This document shows, piece after piece, positions 39,957-48,364 of a DNA stretch of 64,000 nt. The stretch's first letter is position 1. Every line of letters starts with the position of its first letter. The notes under the pieces are model-generated. The model saw nothing but the letters and a program-made list of their open reading frames with translations, had not been told where the DNA came from and did no database searches. The stretch is from Hyphomicrobiales bacterium. Its GTDB lineage: Bacteria > Pseudomonadota > Alphaproteobacteria > Rhizobiales > Rhizobiaceae. The position numbers and the translations under genes were made by a program. The stretch spans positions 92,873 to 156,872 of the forward strand of contig UCMT01000055.1 in NCBI GenBank assembly GCA_900473795.1, read 5' to 3'.

Positions 39957-40454
39957 GTGTTCTTTGTCCGCACGGCTTCGGAGCGCGATCTTGCCAAGGT
40001 GAGCGCGCTTCTCGGTGAAACATGGCATGCGACCTATGACACCCTCTACGGCGTGGAAAAGGTGGCGGAGCTGACGGCGAAGTGGCATTCGGTGCCGGCG
40101 CTGAAGGCTAGGCTTGCCCGCAAGAATGCTGAGTTCGTGGTGGCGGACAACGGCAAGGACATCGGCGGCATGGCGTATGCCGCGATGTCCGAAACCCTCA
40201 AGAAGGGTGCCATCCTGCATCAGCTCTATGTCCTGCCGAAATTCCAGCGGCAGGGCATCGGCCGCGACATGTTCGCCGAGCTCGAAACCTGCTTTCCCGA
40301 TGCCGAGTTCATGCAGCTCGAAGTGGAGCCGGAAAATCACGCGGCCGTGGCCTTCTATGAAGCGCATGGTTTCGTGAAAATCGGCGAGACGGCCAATTGC
40401 GGCGACGGCCAGTCGGGCATCCCGGCGATCATCATGGAAAAGCCGCTCGGCTGA
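39957..40454 (+). CDS. GNAT-family N-acetyltransferase
   Basis: 165 residues from GTG 39957, three bases after the gatB stop. FFVRTASERDLAKVSALLGETWHATY opens the fold, YVLPKFQRQGIGRDMFAELE (about 84-103) is the cofactor loop, and ENHAAVAFYEAHGFVKIGE closes it. Substrate unknown. The spacing implies co-translation with gatB, a placement I have seen described for rhizobia. Confidence 0.85.
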   Translation: MFFVRTASERDLAKVSALLGETWHATYDTLYGVEKVAELTAKWHSVPALKARLARKNAEFVVADNGKDIGGMAYAAMSETLKKGAILHQLYVLPKFQRQGIGRDMFAELETCFPDAEFMQLEVEPENHAAVAFYEAHGFVKIGETANCGDGQSGIPAIIMEKPLG

Positions 40455-40606
40455 CAGTGTGCAGACGTTGTTCAGTGTTGATGCCACGCTTCGTTCTTCG
40501 CTGTGGTAACGGAATCACTGGACATTCAACAGGCTGCACGGCATAAGCGGAACAGCACTCTAGGATATCCCGCGCCGTTGTTTTGGCGCGGTCAAGGACG
40601 GACATC

Positions 40607-41002
40607 ATGAAGTCTCTGCTGCAGATTTTTACCTGGTGGAATGGACAGACGATCGGCACGCGCTTTCATACCTGGCGCTTCGGCAAGCGGGTCGGCGAAG
40701 ATGCTGCCGGTAACGTCTATTATGAAGGCGGCAAGGACTCCGAAGGCCGCACCCGCCGCTGGGTGATCTATAATGGCTATGCCGAGGCTTCCGCCATTCC
40801 CCCGGGCTGGCATGGCTGGATGCATCACCGCACCGATGTTTCGCCTGCCGACGAAAACTACAAGCCGCGCGAATGGCAGAAGCCGCATCGCGTGAACGCC
40901 ACCGGTACGGCCGACGCCTATCGTCCCCAGGGCTCGATCAGCAATAACGGCGAGCGTCCGCGCGTAACCGGCGATTATGACGCCTGGACGCCACGGTCCT
41001 GA
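40607..41002 (+). CDS. NADH:ubiquinone oxidoreductase subunit NDUFA12
   Basis: 131 residues from ATG 40607 behind AAGGACGG. Accessory subunit of respiratory complex I found in Alphaproteobacteria and mitochondria (B17.2). LQIFTWWNGQTIGTRFHTWRFGKRVGEDAAGN and WHGWMHHRTDVSP are diagnostic. A six-pair hairpin CGCGCC/GGCGCG (40571-40590) lies just before the ribosome site and might affect translation. Confidence 0.95.
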   Translation: MKSLLQIFTWWNGQTIGTRFHTWRFGKRVGEDAAGNVYYEGGKDSEGRTRRWVIYNGYAEASAIPPGWHGWMHHRTDVSPADENYKPREWQKPHRVNATGTADAYRPQGSISNNGERPRVTGDYDAWTPRS

Positions 41003-41128
41003 GCCGAATTTGAAGGCGGACCTTTCCTGACTTTCGATTGCACCCGAGGCACCATGCCTCGGCCACATTTCATGTTTAGCGCCTGATACCCGGTACTTTG
41101 ATCGGGATCGCGCGGGAGACGGGCGTAA

Positions 41129-41581
41129 ATGGTAGTTTCAAATCAGCGAATTCAGATGCGCCGCGCCGTTGCGGCCGCTGCCCTGTTCGCGATTGCCGGT
41201 ACCGCGCTTCTCTCCATGACCGCGGTTTCCGAGGCTGCGCGCATCACCAATCCGGTCGCGGTCTTTTCCGGCATCGACAAGATCACCGGCCGCATTACCA
41301 CCTTCGATGTCTATATCGGCGAGACCGTTCAGTTCGGCGCCCTGCAGGTGACGCCGCGCGTCTGCTACAGCCGCGACGACACCGAGGCACCGAAGACCGA
41401 CACCTTCGTCGAGGTCGACGAGATCACCCTCGACCGCAAGATCCGCCGCATCTTCACCGGCTGGATGTTTGCCGACAGTCCAGGTCTCAACGCCGTCGAG
41501 CACCCGGTCTATGACGTCTGGCTGGACAGCTGCAAGGCAAAGTCGGACCTGCCGCCGCCGGACACGGCAGCCAAGCAGTAG
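41129..41581 (+). CDS. DUF2155 exported protein
   Basis: 150 residues. Signal peptide about 1-36 (ALFAIAGTALLSMTAVSEAA), then VFSGIDKITGRITTFDVYIGE and RRIFTGWMFADSPGLNAVEHPVYDVWL, the DUF2155 core, a periplasmic family of Alphaproteobacteria often next to NDUFA12 and aat. Two conserved cysteines (VCYSRDD, DSCKAK) may form a disulfide. Function unknown. Confidence 0.9.
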   Translation: MVVSNQRIQMRRAVAAAALFAIAGTALLSMTAVSEAARITNPVAVFSGIDKITGRITTFDVYIGETVQFGALQVTPRVCYSRDDTEAPKTDTFVEVDEITLDRKIRRIFTGWMFADSPGLNAVEHPVYDVWLDSCKAKSDLPPPDTAAKQ

Positions 41582-41595
41582 TCCGCGAAATGGCT

Positions 41596-41618
41596 GTTGC
41601 CCGGTTTCGCCGGGCAAC
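41596..41618. terminator. Hairpin between convergent DUF2155 and DUF2167 genes
   Basis: GTTGCCCGG (41596-41604), loop TTTCG, CCGGGCAAC (41610-41618). Perfect nine-pair stem, no T-run. Confidence 0.5.
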
Positions 41619-41622
41619 GCGC

Positions 41623-42570
41623 TCAGGCCGCCGGCGGTGCCTTTTTCCCGAAGAGACCTTTGACAAACCGAACGATCGCAGCACCTGCGATCACCAGCAC
41701 GATGCCGCCCTTTTTCAAGAACGCCAAGGCAATTGCCAGGAACCCGACCTTTGCTGCGATCTTGGCGCCGGCGCCTGCCGCGATGAGGCCTGCCATGCCG
41801 TAGGCGGCAAGCTTGTCGCCGTCGCGGAAGTCCGTATAGGTTTTTCCGGGAACGAACGTCGCGATCTTCATGATGCTTGGAATGCTGGCCTTGATTTCGG
41901 GCAGTTGCTCCAGCCCTGCGACGAAATTCAACTGCAGAACGCCTTCGCGCCCGAGGAGGCGGAGCGAATAGTTCAACGTGTGCGGTGACTTCGGATCCTT
42001 GCCGAACAGCAGATCGCGAGCCCAATGCAGGGTATGGGCGGATTTGTCATAGAATGGCGGGGATGCCCAGCCGACCAGAGTCATCGGCTCGTAACCGCTC
42101 TTCTCACGCTCGGCATTGCCCTCGACGGCGGCATCCTTCAAGTCTATCAGGAGCGCATCGAAATCGATGGACTGCGCATCGATGTCGGAAACATAGCCAT
42201 CATCGATATAGTCAATGATGGAACCCCAAGAACCGGCTGATTCCGGTGCATACTGGACCGGAAAAATCATCCCGAGGCTGCCCTCGGCAGCTGCAGGCGG
42301 ATTGCCCCAAAGCTGCGTGAGAACGCGCGCGGCGTCGGCCTGGTCGAGGAAATAGAATTCCGCCGGGACATTCAGCTTGGCATGGGCAAGCGGGAGCTCG
42401 ACGATGCCTTGCTTGTAGTCGAGAGATTCAACCACCGTCTTCAACTCCGGCGGAAGCTGCGATTCGCTCCCGAAGATTTCACGATAGGTCTTCGCCTCGG
42501 CAAGCGTGCACGACAGCAGCAGCAAAGCCGCTGAAATGAAATATTTCTTTGACATCCCTTTGGTCCCCAT
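41623..42570 (-). CDS. DUF2167 membrane-anchored protein
   Basis: 315 residues. Signal peptide within 1-27 (ISAALLLLSCTLAEA), a large exported domain (about 28-240) with FPVQYAPESAGSWGSIIDYIDDGYV and LVGWASPPFYD, and a C-terminal hydrophobic region of two spans (about 258-305) with a basic end, VKGLFGKK. This is the DUF2167 layout. Function unknown. ATG 42555 is an alternative start, but AGGTAGGAG favours 42570. It sits between two conserved genes (DUF2155 and aat) and may be an insertion in that order. Confidence 0.8.
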   Translation of the reverse strand: MGTKGMSKKYFISAALLLLSCTLAEAKTYREIFGSESQLPPELKTVVESLDYKQGIVELPLAHAKLNVPAEFYFLDQADAARVLTQLWGNPPAAAEGSLGMIFPVQYAPESAGSWGSIIDYIDDGYVSDIDAQSIDFDALLIDLKDAAVEGNAEREKSGYEPMTLVGWASPPFYDKSAHTLHWARDLLFGKDPKSPHTLNYSLRLLGREGVLQLNFVAGLEQLPEIKASIPSIMKIATFVPGKTYTDFRDGDKLAAYGMAGLIAAGAGAKIAAKVGFLAIALAFLKKGGIVLVIAGAAIVRFVKGLFGKKAPPAA

Positions 42571-42640
42571 TCTCCTACCTATCAGTAGCCGATGGAATTG
42601 GAGAATCTCAACTGTAGGATGCTGTTGTTCACACCAATGT

Positions 42641-43255
42641 TTAAAATTTCAGATGCGGTGAGGCGATGGCGCGCGCCAGCATCTTTTCGTAGCGCGCCTT
42701 GGGCACGTCGATGGCGCCGAAGCTTTTCAGGTGTTCGGTGGTGAATTGCGTGTCGAGCAGCGTGAAGCCGCGCTTGCGCAGGCGCTCGACCAGATGGACG
42801 AGGCAGATCTTCGAGGCGTCCGTGCGGCGCGAGAACATGCTTTCGCCGAAGAAGGCCGAGCCCAGCGAGACGCCGTAAAGCCCGCCGACCAGTTCATCAC
42901 CGTGCCATGCTTCCACCGAATGGGCATGTCCCATGCCGTGCAGCGTGGCATAGAGCGAGCGGATTTTGGCGTTGATCCAGGTTGTTGGCCGGTCCGGGGC
43001 AGGGGCAGCGCAACCTTCCATCACCTCTTCGAAGGCCGTGTCGTAGCGGATATCGAAGGGCGCGCGCCTCATCGTCTTTGCGAGGCTCTTGGAAATGTGG
43101 AAATTGTCGAGCGGGATGATGCCGCGCAGTTCCGGCTCGACCCAGAAAAGTTCCGGATCGTCAGCTGAATCGGCCATCGGGAAAAGGCCGATGGAATAGG
43201 CCCGCAACAGCAAATCCGGGGTGATCTCCGGCTGCCTGCTGCGGGTCCCTTTCAT
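42641..43255 (-). CDS. aat: Leucyl/phenylalanyl-tRNA--protein transferase
   Basis: Adds Leu or Phe to N-terminal Arg or Lys of proteins, marking them for ClpS-ClpAP. 204 residues: [64 protein letters not shown] and [20 protein letters not shown] are all family signatures. It follows accC by eight bases, forming accB-accC-aat. Confidence 0.97.
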   Translation of the reverse strand: MKGTRSRQPEITPDLLLRAYSIGLFPMADSADDPELFWVEPELRGIIPLDNFHISKSLAKTMRRAPFDIRYDTAFEEVMEGCAAPAPDRPTTWINAKIRSLYATLHGMGHAHSVEAWHGDELVGGLYGVSLGSAFFGESMFSRRTDASKICLVHLVERLRKRGFTLLDTQFTTEHLKSFGAIDVPKARYEKMLARAIASPHLKF

Positions 43256-43263
43256 TCAAAACC

Positions 43264-44607
43264 TCATTCGGACGGCTGGGCCAGATAATGCTCCAGCCAG
43301 TGGATGTCGTAATCGCCGTTGGCGATGTCCTGATTGTTGATCAGGTCCTGGAACAGCGGCAGCGTCGTCTTGATGCCGTCGATGACGAATTCGTCGAGCA
43401 CGCGGCGCAGGCGCATCATGCACTCGACGCGGGTTCGCCCATGCACGATCAGCTTGCCGATCAGGCTATCGTAATAGGGCGGGATCCGGTAGCCCTGATA
43501 GGCGCCGGAATCGACGCGCACGCCAAGACCGCCGGGCGCATGGAAATGCGTGATCGTGCCGGGAGAGGGCACGAAGGTGCGCGGATCCTCGGCATTGATG
43601 CGGCATTCGATGGCATGGCCGGAGAAGACCACTTCGTCCTGTGTTACCGACAGGCCGGCACCGGAAGCAACGCGGATCTGCTCGTGCACGAGATCGATGC
43701 CGGTGATGGCCTCCGTGATCGGATGCTCGACCTGCAGGCGGGTGTTCATTTCGATGAAATAGAATTCGCCGTTCTCGTAGAGGAACTCGATCGTGCCGGC
43801 GCCGCGATATTTCAGCTTGCGCATGGCCGCGGCGCAGACTTCACCGATCTTCATCCGCTGCTCGACGTTGAGCGCGGGGGAGTTGGCTTCCTCCCAGACC
43901 TTCTGGTGGCGGCGCTGCAACGAGCAGTCGCGCTCGCCGAGGTGGATGGCGTTGCCTTCGCCATCGCCAACGACCTGGATCTCGATATGGCGCGGCTTGC
44001 CGAGGTATTTTTCCATGTAGACGGCGTCGTTGCCGAACGCAGCCAGGGCCTCTGAACGCGCAGTGGAAACCGCTTCGGACAGATCGTCCTCGTTGCGGGC
44101 CACCTTCATGCCGCGTCCGCCGCCGCCGGCCGTCGCCTTGATCAGCACCGGGAAGCCGATTTCGCGGGCGATTGCCAGCGCATTTTCGGGCTTCACCTCA
44201 CCTGCGGAGCCGGGCACGACCGGAATGCCGAGCGACTTGGCGGTTTCCTTCGCCGTGATCTTGTCGCCCATGATGCGGATGTGATCTGCGGTCGGACCGA
44301 TGAAGGTAATGCCATGGGCGTCGAGGATATCGGCGAACTTGGCATTTTCCGACAGGAAGCCGTAGCCGGGATGCACCGCATCGGCGCCGGTGATCTCGCA
44401 GGCCGCGACGATCTGGTGGATGTTCAGATAGCTGTCGCGCGAGGGCGGCGGTCCGATGCAGACGCTCTCGTCGGCGAGGCGGACATGCATGGCATCGGCG
44501 TCCGCGGTGGAGTGGACCGCGACAGTCGCAATGCCAAGCTCCTTGCAGGCGCGCAGGACGCGAAGGGCGATTTCGCCGCGATTGGCAATGAGGATCTTGG
44601 AAATCAT
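43264..44607 (-). CDS. accC: Acetyl-CoA carboxylase biotin carboxylase subunit
   Basis: Carboxylates biotin on AccB using ATP and bicarbonate, first step of fatty acid synthesis. 447 residues with ATP-grasp motifs: [20 protein letters not shown], the glycine loop [15 protein letters not shown] (about 158-172) and [20 protein letters not shown] (about 287-306). Ten bases after accB on the same strand. Confidence 0.98.
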   Translation of the reverse strand: MISKILIANRGEIALRVLRACKELGIATVAVHSTADADAMHVRLADESVCIGPPPSRDSYLNIHQIVAACEITGADAVHPGYGFLSENAKFADILDAHGITFIGPTADHIRIMGDKITAKETAKSLGIPVVPGSAGEVKPENALAIAREIGFPVLIKATAGGGGRGMKVARNEDDLSEAVSTARSEALAAFGNDAVYMEKYLGKPRHIEIQVVGDGEGNAIHLGERDCSLQRRHQKVWEEANSPALNVEQRMKIGEVCAAAMRKLKYRGAGTIEFLYENGEFYFIEMNTRLQVEHPITEAITGIDLVHEQIRVASGAGLSVTQDEVVFSGHAIECRINAEDPRTFVPSPGTITHFHAPGGLGVRVDSGAYQGYRIPPYYDSLIGKLIVHGRTRVECMMRLRRVLDEFVIDGIKTTLPLFQDLINNQDIANGDYDIHWLEHYLAQPSE

Positions 44608-44617
44608 CTGTGATGGC

Positions 44618-45085
44618 CTATTCGATGACGATCAGCGCTTCGCCGTATTCAACCGGCGCGCCGTCTTCAACGAGGATTTCGACCACGCGGCCGGAGCGCG
44701 GCGCCGGGATCTGGTTCATCGTCTTCATGGCTTCGATGATCAGGATGGTCTGGCCTTCCTTGACGGTAGCACCGGCTTCGACGAAGGGGCGCGAACCCGG
44801 AGCCGGCGACAGATAGGCGGTGCCCACCATCGGCGCGGTCACGGCGTTCTTCAAGGCCCTTGCGCTTTCCGCAGCAGTGACCTGGGCCGCAGCGGCTGAA
44901 GCAGCCTGAACCGGTGCTGCCATCGCCGGAACCGGAGCGGAGACGTATTGCGGTGTCCCGGCGCGCGATACGCGGATACGCAGGTCTTCCTGTTCCACTT
45001 CGATTTCGGTGAGATCGGTTTCGTTCAGGATGTTGGCGAGATCGCGGATCAGCGTCTGGTCGATGCCGGGTTTCTTGTCAGCCAT
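44618..45085 (-). CDS. accB: Biotin carboxyl carrier protein of acetyl-CoA carboxylase
   Basis: 155 residues. N-terminal helical part, an Ala/Pro-rich linker (about 50-85) and the biotinyl domain with [11 protein letters not shown], the lysine being the biotin attachment site (about residue 120). Between aroQ and accC on the same strand: aroQ-accB-accC-aat. Confidence 0.97.
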   Translation of the reverse strand: MADKKPGIDQTLIRDLANILNETDLTEIEVEQEDLRIRVSRAGTPQYVSAPVPAMAAPVQAASAAAAQVTAAESARALKNAVTAPMVGTAYLSPAPGSRPFVEAGATVKEGQTILIIEAMKTMNQIPAPRSGRVVEILVEDGAPVEYGEALIVIE

Positions 45086-45107
45086 GGATGAGAGCCTCGT
45101 GTTCTTT

Positions 45108-45554
45108 TTATTTCGTCTGTTGCGTGAGTGTCTTTAGCGCATTGAGCGCGAGAATGTAACTGTTTGCGCCGAAGCCGCAAATCACGCCCTTTGCCGCCGG
45201 AGCGAGCATCGACTTGTGCCGGAATTCTTCGCGGGCGTGGACGTTGGAAAGGTGCACTTCGATGACCGGGATGCCGATCGCCTTCGCAGCGTCGTGGAGC
45301 GCGATCGACGTGTGGGTATAGGCGCCCGCATTGACGACAATGCCCTGCGCGACGTTTCCCGCCTCGTGGAACCAGTCGACGAGGTCGCCTTCGTGATTGC
45401 TCTGGCGGCAAACGACATCAAGGCCCAGCGTCTTGCCGTGTTCCACGCACATCGCTTCGATATCGGCCAGTGTCTGCCCCCCGTAAATACCGGGCTCACG
45501 TTTGCCGAGCGCGTTGAGGTTGGGGCCGTTCAGCACGAAAATTGTCGATGGCAT
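45108..45554 (-). CDS. aroQ: 3-dehydroquinate dehydratase, type II
   Basis: Third step of the shikimate pathway. 148 residues: FVLNGPNLNALGKREPGIYG with the catalytic Tyr, RQSNHEGDLVDWFHEA, NAGAYTHTSIALHDA and EVHLSNVHAREEFRHKS with the catalytic His. Length is typical. Next to accB as in many Alphaproteobacteria. Confidence 0.97.
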   Translation of the reverse strand: MPSTIFVLNGPNLNALGKREPGIYGGQTLADIEAMCVEHGKTLGLDVVCRQSNHEGDLVDWFHEAGNVAQGIVVNAGAYTHTSIALHDAAKAIGIPVIEVHLSNVHAREEFRHKSMLAPAAKGVICGFGANSYILALNALKTLTQQTK

Positions 45555-45677
45555 AGAGTCAGGTCCGATAATCGAGCGTTACCTATAGACGGATGGTTCC
45601 GCGAGGAAAAGCCCTACGGCCCCGCATGGCTTTTGTCCACAAGCGATAACGTGCGATCCAGCCGGCAAAATCGGCTT

Positions 45678-46445
45678 TCAGCAGCTGGTCTTGCCGCAGG
45701 CGCGGACATTCGCGACCTTCGCTTCCAGTTCCTGGGCGCCAACCGCTCCGAAAACGGCCTCCCGGCCGACCACATAGGAGGGCGTGCCGGTGATGCCGAG
45801 GTTGTTGGCAAGCGTATAGGCTTCCTTGACGGCTTCGTCCTGTGTGTTCCCGTCCATCTTCTTGCGAAGGTCGGCTTCCGCGACGCCGAGCTTGCCGGCA
45901 ACGGCGATTGCCGTTTCCTCCGTTGCGCGCTCCTCTCCGCCGAGCAGCGCACGGTGGAAATCGCCGTATTTCTCCGGCGCAAGGTCGCGGAAAGCGGCAC
46001 TGACCTTATGCGCGGCCATCGAATCCGGTCCGAGGATCGGCAGTTCCTTCAGCACGAAGCGGACATTCTTGTCTTTTTCGAGAATGGCGTCCATGTCGGA
46101 CAGGGCGCGTTTGCAATAGCCGCAATTGTAGTCATAGAACTCGACGATGGTCACGTCGCCGTTCGGATTACCGAGCGTGACGTCATACTTCGACTGGAAG
46201 ATCGCCTTTTCATTGTCGCTGATGGCAGCTTCGGCCTGCTGCAACTGCTCGTCGGCCTGTTTCTTCTTCAGCGCCTGCTGCGCCTCCAAGAGGATTTCCG
46301 GATTGGCGACGAGGTATTCCTTGATGAACTCGCCGATCTCCTGCTTTTGTTTGTCATCCAGCGCCTGCGCACCTTGCGGCAGCGCAGCCGTCGCCGAAAG
46401 CAGAATAAGCGTTGCGGCGATGATCTTTCGAGCGTTGAATGCCAT
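45678..46445 (-). CDS. DsbA-family thiol:disulfide oxidoreductase
   Basis: 255 residues from ATG 46445. Signal peptide about 1-28 (LILLSATAALPQGAQA), a charged helical N-terminal segment (KQKQEIGEFIKEYLVANPEI) then a thioredoxin fold with active site NCGYCKRAL and cis-proline TGTPSYVVG. It is the Com1/ScsC-like branch, exported to the periplasm. Two extra cysteines occur at the very C terminus (VRACGKTSC). Confidence 0.92.
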   Translation of the reverse strand: MAFNARKIIAATLILLSATAALPQGAQALDDKQKQEIGEFIKEYLVANPEILLEAQQALKKKQADEQLQQAEAAISDNEKAIFQSKYDVTLGNPNGDVTIVEFYDYNCGYCKRALSDMDAILEKDKNVRFVLKELPILGPDSMAAHKVSAAFRDLAPEKYGDFHRALLGGEERATEETAIAVAGKLGVAEADLRKKMDGNTQDEAVKEAYTLANNLGITGTPSYVVGREAVFGAVGAQELEAKVANVRACGKTSC

Positions 46446-46670
46446 GTCTTCCTCGTTGCCTTTTCTTATGTGTCCGGTCTGTCGTTCAATTGCCAAGGCG
46501 GGGTCAACAGGCTTGTTTGAAAGACAACAGAATATTCGTGGGCAAGCATAAGGGTGCGCGGCGCCAAACGAAACTGTAAAATCGACGCAAATGCGGCACT
46601 CGCGTACTTGTGAAGCCCATTGCGATCAGGCAGATGGCTGCGGGAAGTCAAAAACACCGAGGATGTGCTG

Positions 46671-47828
46671 TTGAAGCCGCTGTCTACCCGCAGTTCCGTC
46701 GAACCGTTTCACGCCATGGACGTTCTGGCTGAGGCAACGAAGCGCCGTGAGGCCGGATATCCGGTTATTTCCATGGCGGTCGGGCAACCGAGCCATCCGG
46801 CACCGACGGCGGCATTGGAGGCAGCGCGTGCGGCACTCGTGCACGGGCGGCTGGGGTATACGGATGCGCTTGGAACCTCGTCGCTCCGAATCGCGATCGC
46901 CAAGCACTATCGCACCCGCTACGGCGTCGACATCGATCCGCAGCGGGTGGCGGTGACGACGGGATCGTCGGCCGGCTTCAACCTGGCATTTCTGGCCCTG
47001 TTCGATCCCGGCGACTGTGTTGCCATCGCCCGACCCGGCTATCCGGCCTACCGCAACATCCTGGCGGCGCTCGGCCTGACGGTCGTCGAAGTCGAGGCAG
47101 ATGCCGAAAGCGGGTTCACGCTGACGCCGCAGAGTCTCGATGCAGCGGAGGCGAAAGCCGGAAAGCCGCTGAACGGCGTTCTCCTGGCAAGCCCCGCCAA
47201 TCCGACCGGCACTGTCACCGGCAAGGCGGGACTGAAGGCGCTGGCCGATTATTGCCATGAGCGCGGGATCGCCTTCATTTCCGACGAAATCTACCATGGC
47301 CTGACCTTTGCAGGCGAGGAGACGACGGCGCTCAGCGTCACGGACGAGGCGGTGATCATCAATTCCTTCTCGAAATATTATTGCATGACCGGCTGGCGGA
47401 TCGGCTGGATGGTGTTGCCACAAACGCAGGTGCGTGCCTTCGAACGCATCGCCCAGAGCCTCTATATCTCGCCGCCGGAACTGTCGCAGATCGCCGCCGA
47501 GGCTGCCCTTGGGGCCGAGGCCGAGCTTGACGTCTACAAGGCATCCTATGCCGCGAACCGCGAGCTCCTGCTGAAACGCCTGCCCGAGATCGGCTTCTCC
47601 ATCGCCTCGCCGATGGACGGCGCGTTCTACGCCTACGCCGATGTCAGCCGGTTCACCAATGACAGCATGGATTTTGCCAGGAAGATGCTTGCCGAAATCA
47701 ACGTCGCAGCAACGCCCGGGCTGGATTTCGACCCGCTCGAAGGGCACCGCGCCATGCGGTTCTCCTATGCGGGCGCCGAGGCCGACATGGCCGAGGCGAT
47801 GGACCGCATCGCCCGCTGGCTGGCGTAA
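46671..47828 (+). CDS. PLP-dependent aminotransferase, class I/II
   Basis: 385 residues from TTG 46671, chosen because CCGAGG lies eight bases before it; earlier starts lack a site. Fold type I landmarks: NPTG-containing LASPANPTGTV, FISDEIYHG (PLP-ring Asp) and the Schiff-base lysine in NSFSKYYCMTGWRIGW. Rhizobial homologues are annotated as aspartate or aromatic aminotransferases; the substrate is not settled by sequence. Confidence 0.88.
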   Translation: MKPLSTRSSVEPFHAMDVLAEATKRREAGYPVISMAVGQPSHPAPTAALEAARAALVHGRLGYTDALGTSSLRIAIAKHYRTRYGVDIDPQRVAVTTGSSAGFNLAFLALFDPGDCVAIARPGYPAYRNILAALGLTVVEVEADAESGFTLTPQSLDAAEAKAGKPLNGVLLASPANPTGTVTGKAGLKALADYCHERGIAFISDEIYHGLTFAGEETTALSVTDEAVIINSFSKYYCMTGWRIGWMVLPQTQVRAFERIAQSLYISPPELSQIAAEAALGAEAELDVYKASYAANRELLLKRLPEIGFSIASPMDGAFYAYADVSRFTNDSMDFARKMLAEINVAATPGLDFDPLEGHRAMRFSYAGAEADMAEAMDRIARWLA

Positions 47829-47877
47829 TTATCAAATCATATCAGATGATTGCCGGATTTTTCGGATTCAGGCTGTG

Positions 47878-47985
47878 ATGGTGCTGAATCAGATTGTGAA
47901 GCGCCGGGCGGCTTTGCTTGCGCTGGAGCTCGAGGCCTGCGATGCGCGCCCAACGGACGCGCAATGGTTTGATATCCTCCAGTAG
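47878..47985 (+). CDS. Possible 35-residue protein
   Basis: ATG 47878 opens 35 codons, MVLNQIVKRRAALLALELEA followed by a short acidic end. The ribosome site is weak (AGG six bases before). It ends three bases before the end of the convergent secreted gene. No family recognised; it may be non-coding. Confidence 0.25.
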   Translation: MVLNQIVKRRAALLALELEACDARPTDAQWFDILQ

Positions 47986-47988
47986 GCT

Positions 47989-48204
47989 TCAGCGGCAAAT
48001 GCGGACTTTCCGGACGATCGGGTTGCCCCGGTCGTCAACTGAACGGATTTTCCGGATCACACAGATCGGCTCATATGCGGTGTCATAGCTCTTATAATAA
48101 TAGTCATTGAAGCGTTGCCGGCTGTAGCTGTCGGCGTGGATTGGTGCTGCCAGGGACATCGCCGGGACGGCGGCAACGGCCGCGGCGATAGCGAAGCATC
48201 GCAT
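47989..48204 (-). CDS. Small exported protein, 71 residues
   Basis: ATG 48204 follows GGAGGAG, the clearest ribosome site nearby. Signal peptide about 1-24 (AIAAAVAAVPAMSLAAPIHA), then a short mature part, RFNDYYYKSYDTAYEPICVI, with two cysteines and a basic end RKVRICR. Tyrosine-rich. No family recognised; periplasmic or outer surface. It lies just downstream of the rne terminator on the same strand. Confidence 0.65.
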   Translation of the reverse strand: MRCFAIAAAVAAVPAMSLAAPIHADSYSRQRFNDYYYKSYDTAYEPICVIRKIRSVDDRGNPIVRKVRICR

Positions 48205-48308
48205 GATTGTCTCCTCCGGTTGGCGTCGGACGAGCCCATCTCGTCCACGGCGGGACAATCCCATACACGTCGTATTTTCGCTGTTCCTTATGAAACAGGA
48301 GAGGGCAT

Positions 48309-48341
48309 AAAAAAACCGGCCAATCGCCTGGCCGGTTTTTT
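48309..48341 (-). terminator. rne: Terminator of rne
   Basis: ACCGGCC and GGCCGGT pair around the loop AATCGCCT, flanked by A7 and T6 on either side, so it works on both strands. It lies 24 bases past the rne stop. Confidence 0.9.
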
Positions 48342-48364
48342 CAGTTTGGTTTTTCAGAGGTCGC

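Noticed and set aside
40571..40590. Hairpin CGCGCC/GGCGCG as a riboswitch before the NDUFA12 gene
   Set aside because: A lone six-pair stem with no further structure; too little to call a riboswitch.
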